Positions 17,540-24,682 of a stretch of 27,263 nucleotides of DNA are shown in pieces. Every line of letters begins with the position of its first letter. Within the stretch, counting starts at the first letter, position 1. The notes under the pieces are model-generated. The model was not told the DNA's origin. It made no database searches and was given only the letters and a program-made list of their open reading frames with translations. The DNA is from an uncultured Clostridia bacterium (GTDB lineage Bacteria; Bacillota; Clostridia; Christensenellales; Aristaeellaceae): positions 1 through 27,263 of the forward strand of contig CALCUD010000065.1 of NCBI GenBank assembly GCA_937906775.1, given 5' to 3'. Position numbers and translations under genes: made by a program.

Positions 17540-17815
17540 TCAGCCGTTCACCTTGTCCTTCAGAGCCTTGCCGGCCTTGAAAACAGGGGCCTTGCAGGCA
17601 GCGATCTTGACTTCGTCGCCGGTGCGGGGATTGCGGGCAATGCGAGCCGGACGCTCTTTCGCTTCGAAAGTGCCAAAGCCGATCAGCTGGATCTTTTCAC
17701 CCTTGGCCAGAGTATCGCTGATAACATCCAGCAAAGCGTTCAGAGCGGTTTCGGAATCCTTTTTGGTCATTTCAGTTTTGGCATACAGAGCAGCAACCAG
17801 TTCACCTTTGTTCAT
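17540..17815 (-). CDS. hup: DNA-binding protein HU
   Basis: 91 residues, the normal HU length. Small basic dimeric DNA-bending protein of the nucleoid. The start begins MNKGELVAAL as in typical HU. The conserved core IQLIGFGTFEAKERPARIAR and the arm sequence RNPRTGDEVKI with its DNA-intercalating Pro are present, ending in KAGKALKD. AAGGAGG is 9 nt before this ATG but only 3 nt before another ATG at 17821, so the inner start is chosen. It has its own promoter and terminator and is monocistronic. Confidence 0.97.
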   Translation of the reverse strand: MNKGELVAALYAKTEMTKKDSETALNALLDVISDTLAKGEKIQLIGFGTFEAKERPARIARNPRTGDEVKIAACKAPVFKAGKALKDKVNG

Positions 17816-17848
17816 CTTCATGAACCTCCTTAATAATGTTGCTAAATC

Positions 17849-17876
17849 AGTATAACCAAAAGAGAATCCCTGTCAA
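17849..17876 (-). promoter_or_regulatory. Promoter of hup
   Basis: -35 TTGACA (17871-17876), 16-nt spacer, -10 TATACT (17849-17854); a near-consensus housekeeping promoter, as expected for an abundant protein. Confidence 0.82.
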
Positions 17877-17969
17877 GCTTTTTTTGCTTTCAATCCCTTA
17901 TTCTGAGCCATTTTTCATGAATTTATCCTGATTTTTCAGGAAGTCAAAGTCCGTTTCCGGGTATCGCCC

Positions 17970-17998
17970 TTGCCTCGTTCAGCTTCGTGTGATATCAT
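17970..17998 (+). promoter_or_regulatory. Promoter of miaA
   Basis: -35 TTGCCT (17970-17975), 17-nt spacer, -10 TATCAT (17993-17998). Its position before 18005 means that translation starting at the in-frame TTG at 17970 is impossible from this promoter. Confidence 0.6.
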
Positions 17999-18032
17999 GC
18001 AACCGCATCGTTGTAAAAGGAGACTGTACCGG

Positions 18033-18920
18033 ATGTTACCGAAACTGATAGTTATCGAAGGAACCAATGCCTCCGGCAAAAGCGCGCTGGGTGTTGCGCT
18101 TGCGGGCAGGTTTGACGGTGAAATCGTATCGGCGGATTCCCGTCAGGTATATGAGCGGCTTGATTTGGGATCCGGAAAAATCACTCCGCAGGAAATGGCC
18201 GGTGTTCCCCATCATCTGTTGAATGTCCGGAAGCCGGGAGATTTTTTCTCCATGGCAGATTTCCAGAAACTCTCCTACGAAGCAATCGACGGTATCCTTT
18301 CCCGTGGAAAAGTACCGTTTCTGGTCGGCGGAACAGGCCTTTATGTCGATGCTGTTGCCGACGGATATCTGCTCAGTGACAAAGAACCGGATCCGGTTCT
18401 TCGCGCCCGGCTTGAATCCTACGCTACATCAGAACTGTATGAAATGTTGCAGGCTCAACTTCCCGATTCCGGGATCGATCCGAAAAACCGTCACCGTATC
18501 ATGCGCGCGCTGGAGCGTCTTGCTGCGGATGATTATCATCCCTCCGTCCGCGAGCCCCGGTACGAAGTGCTGAAGTTCGGTGTCACCTGGCCTCGTGAAG
18601 TGTTGAAAGCCCGTATTGACGAGCGGTTGGAACGGCGTCTTCGCCAGGGCATGACAGACGAGGTCCGTTCTCTGCTGGAGGACGGGATCAGCGAGGAGTA
18701 TCTGGTCAAGCTCGGTCTGGAATATAAATATCTGACCTGGTATCTGACCGGAAAGATGCCTTATGAACAGATGGTCACCGAGCTCGGAAACGCCATCAAG
18801 AAATTCGCGAAGCGCCAGATGACCTGGTTTCGGAAGGACCCGCGCGTCATCTGGCTGGATATGGGGAACGACCCCTATGCACAGGCGGTTCCGTATATTG
18901 AAACCTTTCTGAACAAATAA
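18033..18920 (+). CDS. miaA: tRNA dimethylallyltransferase MiaA
   Basis: 295 residues from the ATG at 18033, with AAAGGAG 10 nt upstream; an in-frame TTG at 17970 lies inside the promoter and is rejected. MiaA transfers a dimethylallyl group to N6 of A37 in tRNAs reading UNN codons. Visible: P-loop GTNASGKS (10-17), SADSRQVY with the catalytic Asp, VGGTGLYVDAV, and NRHRIMRALE. It is a little shorter than many MiaA proteins (around 310), but all core motifs are present and the C-terminal KKFAKRQMTWFRKD is typical. Single plus-strand gene between HU and a convergent membrane protein gene. In many Bacillota miaA lies beside mutL or hfq; neither is seen here. Confidence 0.96.
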   Translation: MLPKLIVIEGTNASGKSALGVALAGRFDGEIVSADSRQVYERLDLGSGKITPQEMAGVPHHLLNVRKPGDFFSMADFQKLSYEAIDGILSRGKVPFLVGGTGLYVDAVADGYLLSDKEPDPVLRARLESYATSELYEMLQAQLPDSGIDPKNRHRIMRALERLAADDYHPSVREPRYEVLKFGVTWPREVLKARIDERLERRLRQGMTDEVRSLLEDGISEEYLVKLGLEYKYLTWYLTGKMPYEQMVTELGNAIKKFAKRQMTWFRKDPRVIWLDMGNDPYAQAVPYIETFLNK

Positions 18921-18924
18921 ACAG

Positions 18925-18959
18925 AAAAGAAAGCGATCGTCAAAGACCGCTTTCTTTTT
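18925..18959. terminator. Bidirectional terminator between miaA and the convergent membrane protein gene
   Basis: An 11-bp perfect stem (18925-18935 AAAAGAAAGCG with 18948-18958 CGCTTTCTTTT), a 12-nt loop, and T-rich flanks on both strands. It serves miaA and probably also the minus-strand gene ending at 18983. Confidence 0.83.
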
Positions 18960-18982
18960 ACACAGAAATATATGGGAGCCCG

Positions 18983-19984
18983 TTATGCTTCAGCAGCCGC
19001 AAGCGCTTTCCTGTATCCCTTGGAAAGCTCTGCCAGTCTGTCATCTTCCGATCTTACCGGAGGATTGGCCAGCCCCGCCTTCAGATAGCGGTTCATGACG
19101 CTGATCATCACATAAGGATCGATCAGCGCAGAATGAACAATCCCCCACAAAATCAGAGCAATGATACCTTCAAAAATCAGTTTCCACTGTTCGGGCGTAA
19201 ACTTCGGATCGATCGGATTTCCATCCTTGTCCATCACTTTTTGCTCCGCGATAAATTCATTCAGTCCGGCAGTCATTTCATCCATAAACGGAGCCTGATG
19301 AATAATCAGATGGGTGGCGCCAAAGAGCAGCCCGCCGATCAGGATCAGGGAAAGAAGTCCTGCCCCTATCACCTTGGCGGTATTTTTCAGCAAGTCCTTC
19401 CAGTTCCTGAAGTAGACGATCGCGCCGTCAGCGGCAGCGCGCCACACGTTGATATCCGGGTGGATGAATACCCACGCCATGCAGCAGGCGCACATGAATT
19501 GCATCATAGCGCTGATACCCATGCTGACAACAGCTCCGACAGTCCTGACCGTATCGTTGTTTGAACGGTTTCCGATACTGTCCGTCAATCTGGTCACGCT
19601 GTTGGTTATCTGGTGGACGATCGCATTGATGATCTTTTCGATCGCGAAAAACGCCGCTACTGTCCCGAAGCGTTTTTTCACCGCTGTTTTCCCTTGGGCA
19701 TAGGGATCAGCAGGCATTTTGCCGGTGGTGATTGCCTCCGCTGCAATACAGATCTGCCCGGCCCGGAAAATATACCCGATAAATCGGTTCAGCAAGCCGA
19801 CCAGAATACATGCCGCAACAAACGCCCCGATGCAAATGCCGATCCGGGTCCCGCTGCTCACGCGTTCCGTCACAGCAAATGCGAGCACAGGCAAACCGGC
19901 GATCAGAGCCGTGCCGATCAGTCCGGTCAGAATCCGCATTCCGGTGAACCGGAATGTTTTCCTGTAGATCTCAAAACTGGTCAT
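18983..19984 (-). CDS. Multi-pass membrane protein of unknown function
   Basis: 333 residues with about five or six hydrophobic segments: near 16-38, 46-72, 143-175, 206-230 and 272-295. Between the fourth and fifth is a polar stretch of about 40 residues (MDEMTAGLNEFIAEQKVMD). I recognise no catalytic motif or transporter signature. GGGAGG precedes the ATG closely. It follows the HAD gene after 88 nt with no convincing promoter or terminator between, so it may be the last gene of that operon; it ends at the shared terminator with miaA. Confidence 0.75.
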   Translation of the reverse strand: MTSFEIYRKTFRFTGMRILTGLIGTALIAGLPVLAFAVTERVSSGTRIGICIGAFVAACILVGLLNRFIGYIFRAGQICIAAEAITTGKMPADPYAQGKTAVKKRFGTVAAFFAIEKIINAIVHQITNSVTRLTDSIGNRSNNDTVRTVGAVVSMGISAMMQFMCACCMAWVFIHPDINVWRAAADGAIVYFRNWKDLLKNTAKVIGAGLLSLILIGGLLFGATHLIIHQAPFMDEMTAGLNEFIAEQKVMDKDGNPIDPKFTPEQWKLIFEGIIALILWGIVHSALIDPYVMISVMNRYLKAGLANPPVRSEDDRLAELSKGYRKALAAAEA

Positions 19985-20072
19985 ATCGTTTTCTCCTCCC
20001 GATAAATCAATCGATCATCATCGCTCCTGCCGGACCTGTTGGAAAAAAACGTCGGTACTTCCTTTCTGCTTT

Positions 20073-20726
20073 TCAGCCAAAAAGAAAGTTTTTCAATTCC
20101 TCCACGGTTTTGAAATACCATTCGCTGTTGCTTCGCATGAATGACTCAATCTCCGGAATATCGTTGGCCCATCCCGCCGCCGCAAACGGTACGCCGGCTG
20201 CTTTGGCCATATCGTATCCGGGTTTCAGATCATCCACTACAAGCAACTGTCCGGGTTGAAAACCGGTTTTCTCCATGATCTGTTTCAGCGGATAAACACT
20301 TGGTTTCCGCTGTTCTGGAGGGGCCTCCCAGCCAAAGATCATATCCGGTTCCGGCAATCCGTTTTCCCGGTAGTCCCGCAATATATTTTCCGAGTAGGAA
20401 TGGCTTACGACCGCGATCATCCCTCCCCGGCGTTTCTGTTCTGTCAGGATCTCCCGGATTCCGGCATATGCCGTCGGGACATGACTCCGGACATATTCTC
20501 TCCAGTATTCTTCCTCCTCGTGCATCTGCTGCACAGTCATACCGCAGATCCCGGTAAAGAGTTCGATCACACCCGGATGAAAATTATACCTGAAATACTC
20601 CTCCAGTGTCAAAACTCTGTCAGGAAAGAACTTTGTCATATATTCCACAAAACAGGGATAATGCACCGTCGCGGTGGAATTGACCGCCGTGTCATCATGA
20701 TCCATGACCAAACATTTATATCTCAT
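20073..20726 (-). CDS. HAD-superfamily hydrolase
   Basis: 217 residues from the ATG at 20726, which overlaps the esterase stop as ATGA; an ATG four codons upstream (20738) sits immediately against AAAGGA and is less likely. HAD motifs: motif I MDHDDTAVNS, two Asp as in DxDxT; motif II SHS within VVSHSYSEN; a Lys in EQRKPSVYPL; motif IV VDDLKPG with the acidic pair. The helical cap between motifs I and II suggests a subfamily I phosphatase of the phosphoglycolate phosphatase/beta-phosphoglucomutase type. Substrate unknown. The His in motif I replaces the more usual Leu/Met/Phe and is unlikely to be inactivating. Confidence 0.88.
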   Translation of the reverse strand: MRYKCLVMDHDDTAVNSTATVHYPCFVEYMTKFFPDRVLTLEEYFRYNFHPGVIELFTGICGMTVQQMHEEEEYWREYVRSHVPTAYAGIREILTEQKRRGGMIAVVSHSYSENILRDYRENGLPEPDMIFGWEAPPEQRKPSVYPLKQIMEKTGFQPGQLLVVDDLKPGYDMAKAAGVPFAAAGWANDIPEIESFMRSNSEWYFKTVEELKNFLFG

Positions 20727-21790
20727 TGTTTCATCCATTCCTTTATTGTGTCCGCCACCTTTTCAGCCAGCATACGCTGTGTTGCTTCCGAAGGATGGTA
20801 ATCCGTTCCGATCCCGTTCTTTTCCTGATCCTGTTCTTCCACAGTCAAGGTGCGGATCCGGATATCTCCGTTCTCCGTCCGCCATTGATCCGCAGCACGT
20901 ACCATCGCCGCGTTCAGTGCCGTCCCCATGACTCCCAGAACACACAGGATCCTTGCGTCCGGATTGTGTATCCTCACCAGCGAAAGAAAATCGCTGAAAT
21001 TCTTTTCATAAGCGGCAATCCGTTCCGGGATTCCCCGCGTCCAGGAAAAATCATTGGTCCCCAGATTGATGACAACATAGTCCGGCACAAATCGGGAGAA
21101 GTCCCAGGAAATATCCTGCAGGCGTTTCCCGCCGGGCAGACGGAATGCATTGCTGCCGACGGATCCATAATAACGCGGAACAAGACTTTCAGCGTCTATG
21201 TCTCCTTCCGTATAACCGGACAGGACCCCGTGTCCGCTGAAAGAATCCAGTACCGCGTCTGCGTCAAGCGATTCAGCCGCAAGCCATGCGTAGGCTTTCT
21301 CAGCGTTCTCCGTAGCGGTGGTGAATGTCTGAGTCAGATCGCCCTCCACGCCGTATCCGCATGTAATCGAATCGCCAATGAACTCGATCTTCAGCTTCCG
21401 GTCCGGAAAAGGCATGATTTCCCCGTCCGTCACGATCTCCGTCACAGCGAGCAGGCTCTGCGTGCACTCGCTGAGTTTCACCAGACGGATATCATCCTGC
21501 CCGGTCAGCACCGTCTGCGGGATCTCCACAATCTCTTCCGCCTGTTCAATCAGCCTGTCAACGGTCCTGCTTCCGTTTACATCCATTGCAAACCGGGGCC
21601 GGAGATGCAGGCGCGCCGGATCCGACGCCGAATCGTCACATCTGAGCCTGATCCTCAGCGCTGTCGTCTCTTTCAGGCAGAAACGGATTTCAGCGGCGGA
21701 TGTGGCAAGCCAGAGGTTCTCTTCCGCGTCCACAGCATACCGTCCCAGGATCCGTACCTTCGACCAGTCGTTCATACGTATCGGCCTCAT
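20723..21790 (-). CDS. SGNH esterase, carbohydrate esterase family 2-like
   Basis: 355 residues. An N-terminal beta domain (about 1-125) precedes an SGNH hydrolase domain (about 133-355), the layout of CE2 deacetylases. Catalytic blocks: IEFIGDSITCGYG with Ser141, GHG (186-188), INLGTNDF with Asn246, and TDYHPS with Asp330/His332. Known CE2 enzymes remove acetyl groups from plant polysaccharides or other glycans. No signal peptide is visible, so it may act in the cytoplasm on imported acetylated sugars, unless export is non-classical. The start overlaps the CotH gene stop (ATGA); the stop overlaps the HAD gene start. Family call good, substrate inferred. Confidence 0.88.
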   Translation of the reverse strand: MRPIRMNDWSKVRILGRYAVDAEENLWLATSAAEIRFCLKETTALRIRLRCDDSASDPARLHLRPRFAMDVNGSRTVDRLIEQAEEIVEIPQTVLTGQDDIRLVKLSECTQSLLAVTEIVTDGEIMPFPDRKLKIEFIGDSITCGYGVEGDLTQTFTTATENAEKAYAWLAAESLDADAVLDSFSGHGVLSGYTEGDIDAESLVPRYYGSVGSNAFRLPGGKRLQDISWDFSRFVPDYVVINLGTNDFSWTRGIPERIAAYEKNFSDFLSLVRIHNPDARILCVLGVMGTALNAAMVRAADQWRTENGDIRIRTLTVEEQDQEKNGIGTDYHPSEATQRMLAEKVADTIKEWMKQ

Positions 21791-23760
21791 TTCACAGTAT
21801 TGTATTCATCCAGCACCGCGAGCGCATGACTGAAGTACTGTTCCGTTTCAGCCTGCGTCAGCTTCATTGCCTTTTTCAGCAACCCGGGGATCTTCTTCGG
21901 TCGGACTCTGGCATAATATTTTGTTGCTTTGATGTTCTTTCTCCAGTTGCTCAGTTTCATATTCTGCCAACGTTCGATATGACGCGGAAGGATCGGTTCC
22001 AGTTCAGCGATCACCTGGTCAAAATGCGCTTCCACATTGTCCCATCGGAATACCGTCTCCAGCAGTTCAGCGACCCTGTTCAGAAACCGCGTCTTCATTT
22101 CCGGAACCGCAAGAAGCGCGTTCAGCGGTTCATGCCGGAATCCCTGAATTTTTCCATTGACCGGTTTGATATAGTACTCGATCGGAGTCTTGTCAATTCC
22201 CCGCCAACAGGCTTCCACATCAAACAGAAGATACTTCCATTTTCCTCCGGGGACGCGATAAACCCGGACATTGGTAAAGTCTACGTTGCCCAGGATAATT
22301 TCATATGCCGCATGCGTGAACATGCTGTCAATATCCAGTTGCTCTTCCACAAATGCTAGATTATCCGGATCGTTCAGATCCGATTTTTTGCAGAAATCGC
22401 ACAGGGCCAGCCAGTCTGTATTGTCGCCGTTCTGCAGGAACTGATCTGTTCCGGTCCGGGCAAGGATATCGATCTGATCGATATCTTCCTGCTCCGTAAC
22501 GCCTTCATATTGAGCAATAAAGTACTTGTTGATCTTTTCGCGCAGGTTGTAATGCCCGTAATAGGCGCCGTTGATATAAACCTGAATCACCTGATGATCC
22601 TGATACAGGATTCCCTGATCTTCCGCGAGCGAGCTGGCAACGATGTCCCGTAACCGCGTCGCATAGGTATCCGAATTTGCCGCCCGGAGAAGCAGACTCT
22701 TGTAGCCGGAGTATTCACGGGTCGGAAACGGATTAAAATCGAAGCTGCCTTTCCCCCAGGATTTTCGGGCATATAATGCAATACTTTTCTGCGCATTGAC
22801 CCGCGCGCTGTGACCTGAACAGGTGAAAGTACCCATCTGATTGATCCGGCACTGTCCGTCCCTGTCAAAATATTCGATGTTGACGGGATATTCCCATCCT
22901 TTGGCATAGTTCGGCGTTGTGCCCGTTCCCTTGGTCAGGATTCCCGTCTTTTTGCTGAAAAGGTACTGATTGTCGGAAATCAGGGAAACGATGGGTGTGA
23001 GCGGTTCATCATTGATGAAATAGCTCGCGCTGACCGTTGCGGAGGAAACCGCATTCTCCCGGAAGGCTTTCACCCGGAGTGCGGTCGTTTTTTTCAGGAT
23101 CAGTCCTTCCGGCGGGAACACCTTGCTTTTCCCGTCGGGCGTTTCGCCGTCGATCGTATACCGCAGAACGCATCCTTCTGCGCCCGTGCAGATCACCGTA
23201 ACCTGATCCCGGTAAAATCCTCCGGCAGTTTCGATCTGGGGCGTTTCAGCCCGTTCCGGATATGCTGACTTATCATTCTTTTTCCCACGGGTGGGGGTTT
23301 CCAGATAGCCGGTCTTTTCTCCGTTTTCTGCAAGTCCGTAGCTGACGCATCCGTACTGCGGGGGCAGTTCCATCCTGCTGACTTCCGTTCCGGAAGCGTC
23401 TGACAGGATCAGCGTTTCCCCCGAGGCAGAAATCGCAAAATCCGTAAAAAACTGATTGTCTTTCCCTTTGCTGTCCGTGGGTTCTCCGGTACACCAGACA
23501 GTCAGATATTTCCCTGCTTTGAGCTTCGTTCCTTCCGGAAAAGACCATTTCAGCGGATTCTTTTTGCTGTCGCTGAAGCTCCAGTTGCTCAGATCTGCAG
23601 TTTTTGAACCGTTATTGTACAGTTCCACCCAGTCCCAGGCATGGCCGTTTTCAAAATATCCGTTGCTGGCCATGACCTCGTTGATGACAACGTCCCCCGA
23701 CGCCGATATGCACAGCATGACGGCCAGGAGTGCCAGCGTTTCCGCGATGATCTTTTTCAC
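21787..23760 (-). CDS. Secreted LTD-CotH kinase family protein
   Basis: 657 residues from GTG at 23760, chosen because AGAGG precedes it and a signal peptide begins at this residue; the longer frame from 23808 would overlap the FRG gene. Signal peptide about 1-21. Then a lamin-tail domain (about 22-125, VVINEVMASNG and WDWVELYNNGS), a beta domain like the chitobiase C-terminal type (about 173-250, LRYTIDGETPDG), and a CotH-type kinase domain (about 270-580). CotH features: LREKINKYFIAQYEG (407-420) and YLLFDVEACWRG (510-521), plus R/K-rich GHSARVNAQKS. Known: CotH proteins are atypical protein kinases, first studied on spore coats; secreted LTD-CotH versions occur in many bacteria. Activity and target here are unproven. 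It begins 17 nt after the FRG gene, and its stop overlaps the esterase start. Confidence 0.9.
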   Translation of the reverse strand: MKKIIAETLALLAVMLCISASGDVVINEVMASNGYFENGHAWDWVELYNNGSKTADLSNWSFSDSKKNPLKWSFPEGTKLKAGKYLTVWCTGEPTDSKGKDNQFFTDFAISASGETLILSDASGTEVSRMELPPQYGCVSYGLAENGEKTGYLETPTRGKKNDKSAYPERAETPQIETAGGFYRDQVTVICTGAEGCVLRYTIDGETPDGKSKVFPPEGLILKKTTALRVKAFRENAVSSATVSASYFINDEPLTPIVSLISDNQYLFSKKTGILTKGTGTTPNYAKGWEYPVNIEYFDRDGQCRINQMGTFTCSGHSARVNAQKSIALYARKSWGKGSFDFNPFPTREYSGYKSLLLRAANSDTYATRLRDIVASSLAEDQGILYQDHQVIQVYINGAYYGHYNLREKINKYFIAQYEGVTEQEDIDQIDILARTGTDQFLQNGDNTDWLALCDFCKKSDLNDPDNLAFVEEQLDIDSMFTHAAYEIILGNVDFTNVRVYRVPGGKWKYLLFDVEACWRGIDKTPIEYYIKPVNGKIQGFRHEPLNALLAVPEMKTRFLNRVAELLETVFRWDNVEAHFDQVIAELEPILPRHIERWQNMKLSNWRKNIKATKYYARVRPKKIPGLLKKAMKLTQAETEQYFSHALAVLDEYNTVK

Positions 23761-23777
23761 CGATGTTCCTCTCCGCG

Positions 23778-24578
23778 TTATTTCACATAATAGTGGCGTG
23801 CGATCCACTGACTCAGTCCGTCCAGTCCGGGATAAATGATCCGCTCGCTCATGTTCAGCTGATCCAGCATATCCCGCACACGCCAGCGAAGTTTCCGGTC
23901 GATCACATATTTGACAGTGTGCTCCGTCCGTGTATCAAGGAATTCTTCAATATCCTGCATATCCATGGGTACAATGGAAAAGAAGGAATATTGATGAATG
24001 ATCCGGTCGTTGCTGCTGGGCGGTTCAATGATCACCATCGCCTGATCCTTCATATCCTCGTCGTACTGTACGAGGGATTCGGTGATCTCATCCAGCATAT
24101 CCACGGTAAAAATGGTACTCTGCATACAGTTGACAGCGTCGCGGTACCGATTCGGCAGAAGATTGTACATTTCCTGCATATCGATCCGCCATACGGCGCA
24201 GTCATGCTGATCCATTTCCGCCAGATTCTTCTCCGTCATGGCAAAATGCAGACCAACCAGTGCTGAATGACTCCAGTCAAGCAGACGCGTCGGCAGTCCG
24301 TTGTGCTGTCCGCAGATCATCCGGTACCATACAGAGTCCGCCACAGCGGGATCTTCCCGGACGGCATATTTGGCAAAGTTCTCCAAAATAGCCGGCTCCA
24401 GCATTTTCTCCAGATGCTTGCAGTTCCGCCGCAGGCTGGTCGTCATCTTGTAATTGTCGTCGGGGATCCCGCGATACAAAAAAGAGTTGCGGTGCCGGTC
24501 CAGATCCTCCCGGTATTGCTGATCCGTCAGCAGCGGCATCAATTCTTCCAGCGTGGTAATCTTAACTTCTTTGATCAT
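23778..24578 (-). CDS. FRG-domain protein
   Basis: 266 residues from the ATG at 24578, with GAGGAGG 8 nt upstream. An in-frame ATG at 24602 lies at or before the predicted transcription start and is rejected. FRG signatures: FLYRGI (33-38) with the F-x-R-G core, and the hallmark QHNGLPTRLLDWS (91-103), followed by ALVGLHFAMT. Known: FRG is a poorly characterised domain of soluble bacterial proteins, sometimes found in defence or toxin-like contexts; its activity is not established. The C-terminal IIHQYSFFSIVP and YVIDRKLRWRVRDML resemble the tail of other FRG proteins. First gene of the operon with CotH, esterase and HAD genes. Nothing in the neighbourhood proves a defence role. Confidence 0.88.
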   Translation of the reverse strand: MIKEVKITTLEELMPLLTDQQYREDLDRHRNSFLYRGIPDDNYKMTTSLRRNCKHLEKMLEPAILENFAKYAVREDPAVADSVWYRMICGQHNGLPTRLLDWSHSALVGLHFAMTEKNLAEMDQHDCAVWRIDMQEMYNLLPNRYRDAVNCMQSTIFTVDMLDEITESLVQYDEDMKDQAMVIIEPPSSNDRIIHQYSFFSIVPMDMQDIEEFLDTRTEHTVKYVIDRKLRWRVRDMLDQLNMSERIIYPGLDGLSQWIARHYYVK

Positions 24579-24606
24579 TCCGGGTCCCTCCTCGTTCATC
24601 ATGACA

Positions 24607-24635
24607 ATTCTATCACACTCTCAACCCCGAGGCAA
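24607..24635 (-). promoter_or_regulatory. Promoter of the FRG-CotH-esterase-HAD operon
   Basis: -35 TTGCCT (24630-24635), 17-nt spacer, -10 TAGAAT (24607-24612). The start near 24600 supports the inner ATG of the FRG gene. It directly abuts the T-run of the preceding terminator. Confidence 0.62.
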
Positions 24636-24637
24636 CG

Positions 24638-24663
24638 AAAAAGCCCGCGCATGAAGCGCGGGC
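24638..24663 (-). terminator. Terminator of the coiled-coil/OB protein gene
   Basis: An 8-bp GC-only stem (24643-24650 with 24656-24663, GCCCGCGC/GCGCGGGC), a 5-nt loop and a five-T run on the minus strand, 20 bp past the stop. Confidence 0.88.
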
Positions 24664-24682
24664 CCGGAGGCAGTCTGCCGGA

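Noticed and set aside
17970..18032. TTG-initiated N-terminal extension of miaA
   Set aside because: The TTG is the -35 of the predicted promoter, and homologues begin next to the P-loop as the ATG at 18033 does.
19985..20072. Possible separate promoter or terminator between the HAD gene and the membrane protein gene
   Set aside because: Only an isolated T-run without a convincing stem, and no -35/-10 pair, were found.
23761..23808. GTG-initiated extension of the CotH protein
   Set aside because: It would overlap the end of the FRG gene and put 16 polar residues before the signal peptide; the GTG at 23760 has its own ribosome site.
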